The notes under the pieces: model-generated
Database searches by the model: none
What the model saw: only the letters and a program-made list of their open reading frames with translations
Told to the model about the DNA's origin: nothing
Assembly (NCBI GenBank): GCA_023362775.1
Contig: JALMGJ010000005.1
Location: 85,198,921 to 85,262,920 of the forward strand
DNA length: 64,000 nt
Source of the DNA: Charina bottae
Lineage: Eukaryota > Chordata > Lepidosauria > Squamata > Charinaidae
Direction: 5' to 3'
Position numbers and translations under genes: made by a program
Shown here: piece by piece, positions 23,512-33,489 of the stretch
Layout of the letters: every line of letters starts with the position of its first letter
Position numbering within the stretch: the stretch's first letter is position 1

Positions 23512-23746
23512 TGTAAGGCACTCCATCCGATATCTGTAATCTCCCTACTCTAGAGTAACTCACAGACGCCTGAGTTCTTAGAAGTAGGATAGTTTATTAC
23601 AGGATACAGAAGCTAGCACGAACAAAGACTGGAATGGCGATTCTGGGAACAAGCAGCATATTTAAACCTTTCCCTCCCCCAGGGTAAGGGTACTCCCCTT
23701 ATTACTAAACATTTTCAAAACAGTTCCTGTAAGGAGAGAGCAGACA
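23512..23746 (-). mobile_element. Chromovirus LTR shared by two internal regions
   Basis: On the minus strand it ends GTGCCTTACA (at 23512) and probably begins TGTC at 23746, about 35 nt after the pol stop; the U3 boundary is uncertain. It contains TTTAAATATG and an AATAAA signal. It is the 3' LTR of the deleted copy and the 5' LTR of the gag-pol copy. Confidence 0.7.
23624..23635 (-). promoter_or_regulatory. Self-primer sequence at presumed R start, middle LTR
   Basis: ATTCCAGTCTTT on the minus strand pairs over 12 of 12 bases with the site at 23499-23510. Confidence 0.7.
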
Positions 23747-23781
23747 TTAATTTAGTATCTTGTCTAGTCCAAGTGTTTGCG

Positions 23782-25377
23782 TCAATGCGGTTTGTCCGGG
23801 AATTCCCTGTGAAAAGCTTTCACGAGTTTGGGAGCCCGTGTGTGTTTTGCACTGACCCATTCCTTGTCTCCAATTGGTAGGTGTTGCCACTTCACTAGGT
23901 ACTGTAACTGCCCCTTATGTCTTCTGGAATCCAGAATTCTATCAATCTCGAAATGTGGTTCGCCCTCCACCAACAATGGGGGGGGGGGTTCCACTGGTTC
24001 AGGGTGCCAGTGTTGTGAGCTGTGGTATTGTTTCAACAAACTGATGTGAAACACAGGATGCACCTTTCTTAACGCTTTTGGCAATTGTAATTTTGCCGCT
24101 ACTGGGTTGATGACCTCAATGATTGGGAATGGGCCTATGAATTTTGGTGCCAATTTCCGTGATGGTTGTGTTGCCCGCAGGTTTTTTGTTGACAAGTACA
24201 CCTTGTCTCCTACTCTTAAGTCCCATTCTTCCCCCCTCTTGCGATCGGCATATTTTTTGTAACTAGCTTTGGCTTCCTGCAATGTTTGTACCATGATTGG
24301 CCAATTGCTGCTTACTTTTCCTATCCATTCGTCCGCTTTTAGAGGTTGTGGCAGTTCTGTGTTGTGTGACATGGCCAATTCGGGGATAGTTATAAAGTCC
24401 TGCCCTGTAGCGACTTTGAATGGCGAAAACCCCGTGCTTTGGTGTACCGCGTTATTATAAGCAACCTCTGCGAACGGCAACAGTTCCGCCCAATCGTTCT
24501 GTTGGTAGTTAGTGTAACATCTAAGGTACTGCTCCAGTGTAGCGTTCAAACGTTCGCTCGCACCATCCGTGCAAGGATGGAACGCACTACTGAGCCCCTG
24601 TGCCGCTCCAATTAACTTCAAAAAAGCCCGCCAAAAGTTGGAAGTAAACGTGCTGCCGCGATCGCTGATTATGCGTTCCGGCGTTCCGTGGGCTCTATAG
24701 ATGTGTTGTATGAACAGTCTAGCTAGTTTTTGGGCATTCGGTATTCCTTTGCATGCAATGAAGTGTGCCTGCTTGGAGAATAAATCCGTGACTACCCAAA
24801 TTGCCGTGTTCTTTTTACTCACCGGCAAATCTACTATGAAGTCCATGGCGATTTGCTTCCATGGTTGTGAGGGGTTTGCTACTTCCTGCAGTTTCCCTGT
24901 GGGTTTCCCTATTTTCCTTTTGGCCATTGCACACACTGGGCATGAGCGCACATAGTCTTTAACGTCAGTGCGCAAGGATGGCCACCAGAATTTGCGTCGG
25001 ATTAAGTGTAGTGTTTTTACGAAACCAAAATGCCCTGCCGTTTTGTGATCATGATGCATGGTCAAGACCTTTTGCCTTAAGGCCTCAGGGACGTAGGCTT
25101 TGTTGTCCTTCCACCCCACTCCATCCTTCTCCACTAGGTTCTGTTTGTTCTCCCCCCACCAGGTGTCCGTTACTGTTGCCGCCCGCAGTTCGGCTGTCCA
25201 CGGGTCACTTTCAGCCGCGCGCTTCGCGCTGCTGCGGGTGATTGCCATGTTGACTTCCCCCCTCCCTTCTGTTATTGTTGAGTTCTGTGCCGCTACTGGT
25301 TGGGAGGGGATGAGGGATTCAATGACCTCCTCCATTTTGCTCTCATGTTGCGGCAAGCGTGATAATGCGTCTGCCAA
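23782..25377 (-). pseudogene. Chromovirus Pol C-terminal fragment with chromodomain
   Basis: A 531-codon open frame starting at the end of RNase H (ADALSRLP). It carries the integrase HHCC finger, all three catalytic residues (VTDLFS, ISDRGS, SERLNA), a GPF module (KFIGPFPIIEV) and a C-terminal chromodomain (FEIDRILDSRRHKGQLQYLV to EWVSAKH) that in chromoviruses guides integration to chromatin. It is nearly identical to the other copy where they overlap. Gag, protease and RT are deleted; at about 25396 the leader joins directly to this fragment. No stop interrupts it. Confidence 0.88.
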
Positions 25378-25395
25378 GTAGTTTTTCCCCCCAGG

Positions 25396-25905
25396 GTCCG
25401 TCTAGCCGCTGCTGGGGCCGCCGGTGTCTGCCGCCGCGCTTCTGCCGCCGCTCAGCTGTTCGGGCGCCGGTTTTGCTGCTGCTCCGCCGCCTCCGCTCAG
25501 CTGTCCGGGCGCCTGTTTTTTACTGCTCCGCTGCCGCCGCTCAGCTGTTAGAGTGCCGGTTTTGCTGCTGCTCCGCCGCCTCCGCTCAGCTGTTTGGGTC
25601 GTGCCGCCACTCAGCTGTTAGAGCTCCGGATTCGTTGCTGCTTCGCCGCCTCCGTTCAGCTGCTTGGGCCCGTCTAGCCGCCGATCAGCTGCTTGGAATG
25701 ACCCGCTCAGCTGTTGGGAGCGCCGAATTTGCCGCTCCGCTGTTTGGGCTGCTCCGCTGCTGGGGAAAGCCTGCTCCTCGCTCGCCTGGTCCCCTTCCGA
25801 AAATTTTCCCTCCGGGTCTCTGCCCAGTCTGAGTAGAAGCCGGTCTCAACCGTGAAGCTTGCCGGAGATTCGGGTTCGCTCCCGGGAAAACCGGTTAGTT
25901 TTGAG
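25396..25905 (-). other. Second chromovirus leader fused to 3' pol
   Basis: GC-rich sequence of GCTGCTCCGCCGCC and CAGCTGTTNGGGCGCC motifs, like 22708-23498 but without the 85-bp units. The junction with pol lies at the CCCCCCAGG run near 25390-25396. Confidence 0.7.
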
Positions 25906-25917
25906 ATTCAAGTCTTT
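25906..25917 (-). promoter_or_regulatory. Self-priming primer-binding site, 5' LTR
   Basis: Minus-strand AAAGACTTGAAT is complementary over 12 bases to ATTCAAGTCTTT at 26031-26042. Compared with the middle LTR, one base differs in both partners so that pairing is kept. Confidence 0.75.
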
Positions 25918-25918
25918 A

Positions 25919-26284
25919 TGTAAGGCACTCCATCCACTATCTGTAATCTCCTTGCTCTAGAGTAACTCACAGACGCATGAGTTCTTAGAAGCAGGAAGTT
26001 TTATTACAGGATACAGAAGCTAGTGCGAACAAAGACTTGAATGGGTGAAATAGATACAGTGGTTACATTTAAGCATTCCCTCCCCCCCAAGGTTCTTTGT
26101 TTGGAGACACGTGTAATCGTGTCTTCCGAGACGCGTCATCATCCGTTGGCGAGGATGTGTATTCGCGGTCATCAGCCATGTGCGAACTGGTCTACTCGGC
26201 CGGCGTCAGTGACATGTCAGTTTCAGCTCCCCGGAGTGCGCATATCTGTCTTGCGCTTTGGCAGAGATCTGCCGATCTCTGACA
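25919..26284 (-). mobile_element. 5' LTR of the chromovirus composite
   Basis: 366 bp, beginning TGTCAGAGATCGG and ending GTGCCTTACA on the minus strand. It shares R/U5 with the middle LTR, but its U3 is longer and different, so the two LTRs come from different subfamilies. Confidence 0.75.
26031..26042 (-). promoter_or_regulatory. Self-primer sequence at presumed R start, 5' LTR
   Basis: ATTCAAGTCTTT on the minus strand; partner of 25906-25917. Confidence 0.75.
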
Positions 26285-26434
26285 GGTGTGCTGTATGGCC
26301 AGCCCTCTGCCAAAATGATAACCAGCTGCCCTCACATCTGTTGGGAGGATCCCCTAATGTTGCCCATGGACTACCCAGTTCACCTTCAGATCTGGTTAAC
26401 TTCCTGGATGGGATGGCAGGATTATTGTTTTGAC

Positions 26435-27202
26435 TTTTTTATTTATTTTATGTATTTAATTTTTATCCCACCTTTATTATTTTTATAAATAACTCAAGGC
26501 GGTGAACATACCTTATACTCCTTCCTCCTCCTATTTTCCCCACAACCACCACCCTGTGAGGTGAGTTGGGCTGAGAGAGAGAGTGACTGGCCCAAGGTCA
26601 CCCAATTGGCTTTCATGCCTAAGGCGGGCCTAGAACTCTCAGTCTCCTGGTTTGCTATTGGCTCCTTCCTAGGGCTGAGAGACAGGGACTGGCCCAAGGT
26701 CACCCAGCCAGCTTTCATGCCTAAGGCGGGCCTAGAACTCTCAGTCTCCTGGTTTGCTATTGGCTCCTTCCTAGGGCTGAGAGAGAGGGACTGGCCCAAG
26801 GTCACCCAATTGGCTTTCATGCCTAAGGCGGGCCTAGAACTCTCAGTCTCCTGGTTTGCTATTGGCTCCTTCCTAGGGCTGAGAGAGAGGGACTGGCCCA
26901 AGGTCACCCAATTGGCTTTCATGCCTAAGGCGGGACTAGAACTCTCAGTCTCCTGGTTTGCTATTGGCTCCTTCCTAGGGCTGAGAGAGAGGGACTGGCC
27001 CAAGGTCACCCAATTGGCTTTCATGCCTAAGGCAGGACTAGAACTCTCAGTCTCCTGGTTAGCTATTGGCTCCTTCCTAGGGCTGAGAGAGAGGGACTGG
27101 CCCAAGGTCACCCAGCCGGATTTCATGCCTAAGGCAGGACTAGAACTCACAGATTCCTGGTTTCTAGCCCAGCACCTTAACCACTAGACCAAACTGGCTC
27201 TC
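26435..27202 (-). mobile_element. tRNA-headed SINE with six 102-bp modules
   Basis: On the minus strand the head is GAGCCAGTTTGGTCTAGTGG with an A-box-like TAGTGGTTAAGG. Then come six tandem copies of a 102-bp module (anchor TTTCATGCC at 26611, 26713, 26815, 26917, 27019 and 27121). Then comes a tail with ACCTTGAGTTATTTATAAA and AAAGGTGGGATAAAAATTAA. Each module carries GAGTTCTAGTCC or GAGTTCTAGGCC, a B-box-like sequence. Open frames on both strands arise because 102 is a multiple of three. Confidence 0.85.
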
Positions 27203-27274
27203 AGGACCCGGATTTCTTGGCTGCTCCTCAATGGAATCATCTCCCAGGGTTCCTTGATGTGGTGGGCTAATACA

Positions 27275-27412
27275 GATGGGGGGAAGTGTAAAAAAATTAA
27301 GGTGGTGGCCATGACTTCACAACTAAAACTCTGCCTCTTTTTTACATGCATAGCATTTCAATCATGCGGTCACAGCTGCCAACTTTACTGTTCTGATCCC
27401 CCTCCCCTGACA
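27275..27412. repeat. GTCAAAAAAG hairpin MITE copy
   Basis: It shows AATTAAGGTGGTGGCCATGA and, inverted, GTCACAGCTGCCAACTTTAC around a central ACATGCATAG region. Both ends are diverged. Confidence 0.55.
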
Positions 27413-28120
27413 GGGGTGGGTGGGAAGTGGGAGGCAGTGGTAAATAAATATTAAATTATCCTACAAACTTTGGATATGCTGTTCTTTTTCAAGGGCTTCA
27501 GTCCCCAAAGACAGTTTGTAACTTGCACATGTAGAGGACACAAAAGTTACAATCTGGCTTTAATATTTGAACCCTCAAAAAAGTAACACCAGTCACAACA
27601 TCGCTCCCGAATTAAGTAAAATGGAGATAAGGTTGTTGCCCAATCCATCACTTTTAATACACATTGTCATCTAAAAGTGGAAATGACTTTTACAGAAGCT
27701 TTGCTTGTGTTTGACAGTCTCTTGTGCTATACTTACTTTCTGGAAGTAAGAAGATAATGCCCTAAAAGCTGGCTATTCCCGCATGATGGACATTGTGCAA
27801 TTCATACTATGTAGTGTTCGGGGCAGTTGCCCTCATTCCAGACCGTCACCAATCCAGCAGCAAGGCGGCCAGATTTTCCATGGTGTTGGTATTGCTGAAA
27901 CCAATAGTAAGTTGTTGTTGTTATGTACTGTATATTTTTCCTTCTGCAGTTACAAATGTTATGCGCTACCATAGCAACATGAATGTGTGTGAGGGTGTGC
28001 ATTTGAGTGAATGAATGAGAAGAGCTTTACCGTAGCCCTTGCCTATCATGTGTTTATTATCAGTGCTTGCTAGACCCACAATCCCTTAATAACAAGCATT
28101 CTTACATGATCAAGAGCCAC
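27413..28120. other. Intergenic sequence, nothing recognised
   Basis: No repeat or exon recognised. Confidence 0.3.
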
Positions 28121-28459
28121 AAAAAAGGTAAAGGTTCCCCCTGCACATTTGTGCAGTCGTGTCCAACTCTAGGGGCCGGTGCTCATCTCCGTTTGTTAGC
28201 CGAAGAGCCAGTGTTGTCCGAAGACGCTTCCATGGTCATGTGGCCAGCATGACGTGCGCGGAACGCTACTACCTACCCACCGAAGTGGTACCTATTCATC
28301 TACTTGCATTTGCATGCTTTTGAATTGCTAGGTTGGCAAGAGCTGGGGTGAGTGCGGGAGCTCACTCCGTCACGCGGGGCTAGGGATTCGAACCTCCGAA
28401 CTTGCGATCTTCCGATCGACAAGCCTGGCGTCTTACCCGCTGAGCCACCACACCCCTGT
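28121..28459 (-). mobile_element. Sauria-type SINE
   Basis: Full length, with head at the high-coordinate end and tail AAGGTAAAGG on the plus strand. Flanked by TCAAGAGCCAC (28110-28120) and TCAAGAGCTAC (28460-28470). Confidence 0.9.
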
Positions 28460-28470
28460 TCAAGAGCTAC

Positions 28471-29305
28471 TAAGCCTGATGTGAAAGTCATCTCCAGGGC
28501 TTTCAAATGCCAGGAGTAGGGTTCAGGTCTTCCAGGGTAATGATGCTGTCAACATCTGCAAATCCTGAACCCTGCTTAGGAATTGTGCAGAAATTAGTTG
28601 CTTTGGTCCTCATCTGGAGGAAGACAAAGCCCCGGGGCCCGCATTTGCTCTTGGCAGGCGAAGGAGTGCAGGAACCGGAGGCCAGCAATTGCACCCCCTT
28701 TGCCTTTTCTCAGAGGGAGGTGAAACGTTTGGCACGGTCCGGCTGCAGGATGGGACCTGGGAACGCCAGCTGCAGCAGAATTCTTACGTGAGTTTCATTT
28801 CGGTTTCAACCCATTGAGGTACAAATGTCGGTCAAAGTTACTGCTGAAAGTTCAGCCAAACTTTAATTAGAGACAGTTCAGGGGAAAGTCTTAGAGATGC
28901 TTCCTAACTGCTGTTCACTAGAGAGAGTCAGCTGGATTTGGGATCTCAAGGGTTTGGTCTTCCGATGCAAATCTACTGCGAAAACTGGAGGTGATGTGAT
29001 TTTAACAGCCAAAAGATCACATTGATGAGAGATACCAAACTCTTGCTTTGCTCACAGTTCACTCCTCTCTTCTCCAACTGTTAAAACAGTTAACATGTTT
29101 TAATCCCGCCCCCCCCCCTTCAAAATTCTCTCTTTCAGTCACATGGTAATTATACTTTTGGAGGGGCTACTGTGTAGGAAGTAGGACTTCAGTGGCACTG
29201 ACGCTTCAGGACGTTGTAAACTATTGACCACAAAGGGCACGAGGTGCACATAGTTAAGGACTTACTCTGTACCCCCTCTTTGCAGCCCTGGATTAACCAT
29301 TAAGC
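28471..29305. other. Intergenic sequence, nothing recognised
   Basis: Opposing short frames at 28503-28791 have no recognisable domain or splice context. A C-run lies at 29107-29117. Confidence 0.3.
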
Positions 29306-29311
29306 AAACTA

Positions 29312-29960
29312 AAGGAGCCAGATTAGGCCTAGTGGTTAAGGCTCCAGGCTATAAACCAGGAGACTGAGAGTTCTAGTCCCGCCTCAGGCATGAAAGCCGG
29401 CTGGGTGACCTTGGGCCAGTCCCTGTCTCTCAGGCTTAGGAAGGAGCCAATGGCAAACCAGGAGACTGAGAGTTCTAGTCCCGCCTCAGGCATGAAAGCC
29501 GGCTGGGTGACCTTGGGCCAGTCCCTGTCTCTCAGGCCTAGGAAGGAGCCAATGGCAAACCAGGGGACTGAGAGTTCTAGTCCCGCCTCAGGCGTGAAAG
29601 CCGGCTGGGTGACCTTGGGCCAGTCCCTGTCTCTCAGGCTTAGGAAGGAGCCAATGGCAAACCAGGAGACTGAGAGTTCTAGTCCCGCCTCAGGCATGAA
29701 AGCCGGCTGGGTGACCTTGGGCCAGTCCCTGTCTCTCAGGCCTAGGAAGGAGCCAATGGCAAACCAGGGGACTGATAGTTCTAGTCCCGCCTCAGGCGTG
29801 AAAGCCGGCTGGGTGACTTTGGGCCAGTCACTCTCTCTCAGCCCAACTCACCTCACAGGGTTGTTGTTGTGGGGAAAATAGGAGGAGGAAGGAGTATTAG
29901 GTATGTTCGCCACCTTGAGTTATTTATAAAAAAACAAAATAAAGGTGGGATAAAAAATAA
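29312..29960 (+). mobile_element. tRNA-headed SINE with five 102-bp modules
   Basis: Head GAGCCAGATTAGGCCTAGTG with GTGGTTAAGG, then module anchors GCCTCAGG at 29381, 29483, 29585, 29687 and 29789 (exact 102-bp period), then a tail with CACCTTGAGTTATTTATAAA and AAAGGTGGGATAAAAAATAA. Modules alternate between two variants (CAGGCATG with CAGGAGAC, and CAGGCGTG with CAGGGGAC), so the array is a 204-bp dimer repeated twice. Confidence 0.87.
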
Positions 29961-30974
29961 AAATATAAAAACTGCTTAGGGCACCAAGGGAAGGGGGGCA
30001 CCCCAGAGTTTTCCCCCCTAGCTATCATGCCCTTAACTTACTTTGTTTTATAATCTTTGGGAGGGAAATTAAAAATAGTTTTCAATATTTTTTTGTATTT
30101 AGTTTTTCCCTTACAGTATAACAATTGTATTAAAAAATGCATTAAAAAGTGTTGAAAATTTACATTTTTTTCTGTTGCCCTAGTTAGAAGTAAATAATTT
30201 GCTTATGTTGCTTACCGCTATTTAGTGCTGAATATTTTTTTTTAAAAAAAGTTTATATTTAATATATAGTTGTGGGCTCTGGCCTGGGGAATGGCCTGGA
30301 AGAAAGCTGAATTTTTAATCTCTCATTTCACCTTCAGCACTTACTGAGTCTCAATGTCTTATCGGTTAAGCAATGGGAGGGCCAAGGGCCATCGGTTGGC
30401 CTTAATCCAGCCTTGTTTCTTTGTCTTTGATTCTGCCTGCACTTAAAGCTACTCCCTTCCATCCAGGCATGGGGCGCTGTGCCTCTGTGGTCATTTTGAC
30501 TACGCCTGCAAGAGAGAGAGAGAGTGGCCACCCTACTTCTCCTTCTTTGAGAAGGTTGGATATGGAATATCGATCTCATGGAAGAATGAACGTGGCTCTC
30601 CCAAGAGATTGCTATTTCTATTGGCAACCCAAAAAGGATTTGGTGTACCATGAAGACGCCAGAGAACCCACATGGCAAACTCTCTCTCCTCTCAGTGCGC
30701 CCCCTTGCCAGAATTGAACCTCCCCATCTAGTGAAACCATCCCAGGAAGGCCTTTTAAGAGTTTCTCCTCTCTTTGAAATGTGTGGGACATGGACCTAAG
30801 GACACTTTCTCTATGGCAGCCCCCACATTTTGGTGCTCCTTAACCCCAGAGGTGAGTGAAGCTCCTTCTCTCATGGTTCTTAGGAGGTTTTTCAACCATA
30901 GCTGTTTCATTGGCCTCCATCTTGGGCAGGCTGATTTACGGTTGCTGATTTATTATTACTGGTTTTATTATTTT
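29961..30974. other. Intergenic sequence, nothing recognised
   Basis: AT-rich to about 30270, then mixed sequence with a short GAGA run near 30512. No exon or repeat recognised. Confidence 0.3.
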
Positions 30975-31070
30975 GATTTGTTTTATTTATTGCATTTATA
31001 ATCTTAGCTTGTTGTAACCCACCAGGGGCCTCTTGAGTTGGACAGGCCATAAAAAGTGGGAGAAAAAAAT
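30975..31070 (+). repeat. CR1/L2-like LINE 3' tail
   Basis: GTTGTAACCCACCAGGGGCC, GAGTTGGACAGGCCATAAAA and AAGTGGG resemble LINE 3' termini; the TTTATTTATT run precedes it. Confidence 0.4.
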
Positions 31071-31185
31071 AGCGGGCAAGTGCTTTGTTTCTTTGTAGCC
31101 TTTCTCACTGAAGTTTCTGTGAGTATATTGCAGTAGGAATATTGATATTGATCTTTGCCAGAAAACTGAGAGATCAATATCCCTA

Positions 31186-31533
31186 GGTAAAGGTAAAGGT
31201 ATAGGTAAAGGTTCCCCCTGCACATTTGTGCAGTCGTGTCCGACTCTAGGGGCCGGTGCTCATCTCCGTTTCTTAGCCGAAGAGCCAGCGTTGTCCGAAG
31301 ACGCTTCCACGGTCATGTGGCCGGCATGACGTGCGCGGAACGCTGTTACCTACCCACCGAAGTGGTACCTATTCATCTACTTGCATTTGCATGCTTTCGA
31401 ATTGCTAGGTTGGCAGGAGCTGGGGCGAGTGCGGGAGCTCACTCCGCACGCAGGGCTAGGGATTCGAACCTCCGAACTTGCAATCTTCCGATCGACAAGC
31501 CTGGCGTCTTACCCACTGAGCCACCACGCCCCC
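31186..31533 (-). mobile_element. Sauria-type SINE, probable source of a transduced flank
   Basis: Full length. Target duplication ATCAATATCCCTA is perfect (31173-31185 and 31534-31546). The 27 bp at 31534-31560, 5' of the SINE head, recur next to the SINE at 11016. Confidence 0.9.
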
Positions 31534-31667
31534 ATCAATATCCCTACTAGGACTTTTTAGAAACTATTTGGTGATTTCAGTCCCATGGTTCAGGATTGAA
31601 GAGCTGAAGCTAAATAAGAATAAACCTAACAAGTATTTCAAATCAGCTTTTGTGCTGGGGGAGGCAA

Positions 31668-31765
31668 GGGTGTGGTCAAAAAAGGCAAGATGGTGACCAT
31701 GACAGTGTGATTGAAGCTCCACCCATTTTTATGGGCAATGCGGACACCCCTGGCGGGGGAGGGAT
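31668..31765. repeat. GTCAAAAAAG hairpin MITE, one half
   Basis: GGTCAAAAAAGGCAAGATGG, GATTGAAGCTCCACCCATTT and an end GGACACCCCTGG; most of the second arm is missing. Confidence 0.6.
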
Positions 31766-32559
31766 GTTTGACCTAGGTATATCCATCTTATATTCAATAT
31801 TTCCATAGATGTTGTGATTTAGAGGTTATTTGTATTATAATAGGTTGGAATTCTGATCCGATTACTCCAACCAGCAGTAATCTGTGTGACCTCTAGATGG
31901 CAGCATCTATGGATATTTCATAGGACTGCTGCACACGGCACTTTGGCACTTTTATGTGGTGTATTTCTCATTGTGACCTGAAGAGCAATCTTGCACAGGC
32001 TGAAAAATCAATGATCCTCTGGTGGGAAATGAGAAAAAAGTTTGAATGGAACACCTGAAGTGTACAAAAGCCACACCCCACCACATGTTCTGTACAACAA
32101 TTGGTCAAAGCCTTTCCCAGGGTTAGTGACATTGGATGGGATTGGAATTTTTGCTGGGGGAGACCACCAATCACTGTCCTGACTGCGCTGCAGTGCAGCG
32201 GTATGGATGGAGAATAGCGTGGCCCTGTTCTGGATGTACATTAAGGGCACTTTGTGGGAGCGGTGCGATTTATGCCGGCATGATTTTCTCCTGGCTCTGG
32301 AGCAGGCAGAAAGCAAAGCAGGTACGTGGATTGCCCCTTATCTATGAGGTTGCTAACCTCAGGGTCTTCCTTCCCAGGGACCTCTTGCTCTCTGACTTTC
32401 TGCTGAATAGGATGTAGGCTTTGCCTCTTCCTGCCATGTATTTCCATCAATCAACCTCTCTTTCTGTTATACATTTTAACTTTTCACTAATGATTGCTCA
32501 GGAAAGATTCCTGCTTTCATGAAAGCTCACTGACTTTCACGTCTGGACATACCTACAGA

Positions 32560-33045
32560 TTACACCATGTTCTGTTCAAGTCGTGTTCTGGGGGCCCCTT
32601 CCTAAGAAGAATTCGGGAAAGCTGGAAAAGCTTCAGAAGATGGCAACAAGCAGGAACTAGACACTGTTTCCTCCGGAGAGACCTCAAAGGAGCTGGAAGC
32701 GTCCAGCCTTGAGAAGACTGAGGAGGGATGTGATAATGCTCTTCAAACAGCTGGAAGAAATCCTCACAAAAGAGGGTCCAGACCTGCCTTCTCTCATTCC
32801 AGAATACAGGATATGAAAGAATGGATTTAAGTGACAGGAAGGCACATTCTGACTGAATGTTAGACAAAGCTTCCTAACAGGAAGAGCAGTGCCAGTGTGG
32901 AACCAGTGATGCAGCGAGGCAGTAGAAGTCTTCGCGGCCTGGGTTCAAGAGGAGGCTGTCATGCTTCGAATGGAATCCTGCACTGAACAGGGATGGGACT
33001 CCATGGCCCTGAAGGGTCTCTTCCAGTTCTATGACCCCAAGACCT
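32560..33045 (+). mobile_element. CR1 LINE 3' region
   Basis: The order of phrases follows the CR1 3' end: GGAAAGCTGGAAAAGCTTCA, GAGACCTCAAAGGAGCTGGA, a short stretch with ACAGGAAGAGCAGTGCCAGT, then GGGATGGGACTCCATGGCCC and CTTCCAGTTCTATGACCCC. No open frame is kept. Confidence 0.7.
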
Positions 33046-33173
33046 ATTTATATGAAATGGTTATAACTGGGGAAAACTGCAACTGCTTTTTTTGTAAGTG
33101 TGATTATATTCACTGGAAAGAGGTCTAGAGATTTTCTGGAGTTGTCATGGATTTCTAAACAGAGTTTCCTGTG

Positions 33174-33203
33174 ATTGGTTGGTTGGTTGGTTGGTTGGTT
33201 GAT
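33174..33203. repeat. (GGTT)n microsatellite
   Basis: About seven TTGG units ending in TTGATTG. Confidence 0.85.
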
Positions 33204-33271
33204 TGTCAAATTTATACCAGCATAACACCTGAGTGTTGCTTGAGTAGATGGCATTCAAATAATTGTTTATA

Positions 33272-33342
33272 TTTCTATTCTATTCTATTCTATTCTAGTC
33301 TAGTCTAGTCTAGTCTAGTCTAGTCTAGTCTAGTCTATTCTT
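33272..33342. repeat. (CTATT)n(CTAGT)n pentanucleotide array
   Basis: About five TATTC units pass directly into about nine TAGTC units. CTATT-type arrays next to CR1-family sequence are known from snakes. Confidence 0.92.
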
Positions 33343-33349
33343 ATATTAT

Positions 33350-33368
33350 GGGTTAGGGTTAGGGTTAT
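33350..33368 (+). repeat. Short interstitial telomere-type repeat
   Basis: GGGTTAGGGTTAGGGTTA, three TTAGGG-type units, bounded on both sides by TTATTATG or ATTATG. Confidence 0.8.
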
Positions 33369-33382
33369 TATGCGGAATCCTG

Positions 33383-33476
33383 GCAGGGCTCAGAGGCAGC
33401 AGCCGCCGCAACACACTCAGACACCGCAGCCAACACACTAACGTGTCGCGACACACAGTTTGGAAAGCTCTGTTCT
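33383..33476. mobile_element. GC-rich hAT MITE, partial copy
   Basis: The right end GTGTCGCGACACACAGTTTG and GGAAAGCTCTG matches 11466-11824; the left end is lost. Confidence 0.7.
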
Positions 33477-33489
33477 AACTCATTACATG

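Larger units (their letters stand above)
18666..26284 (-). mobile_element. Composite Tf1/sushi-type chromovirus (Ty3/gypsy) insertion
   Basis: In minus-strand order: LTR (26284-25919), leader, a deleted internal region keeping only 3' pol (25377-23782), a shared LTR (23746-23512), leader, gag (22707-21319), pol truncated in integrase (21319-18674), then a 7-bp stub TGTAAGG (18666-18672) matching the LTR terminus. GGTGT flanks both outer ends (18661-18665 and 26285-26289). Gag CCHC knuckle, protease, RT, RNase H, integrase and a C-terminal chromodomain place it among chromoviruses. Self-priming sites place it in the Tf1/sushi group. Confidence 0.85.

Noticed and set aside
23490..23512. tRNA-primed binding site after the LTR
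   Set aside because: No TGG start and no match to a tRNA 3' end; the complementary partner lies inside the LTR.
26494..27187. Long open frames on both strands, and a CRISPR-like regular spacing
   Set aside because: They come from the 102-bp SINE modules: the period is a multiple of three, and the repeated units are contiguous without unique spacers.
28503..28791. Possible exon in opposing frames
   Set aside because: No recognisable domain and no convincing splice sites.
29329..29881. Repeat-protein-like frames on both strands
   Set aside because: Same SINE module array; no codon bias or domain.
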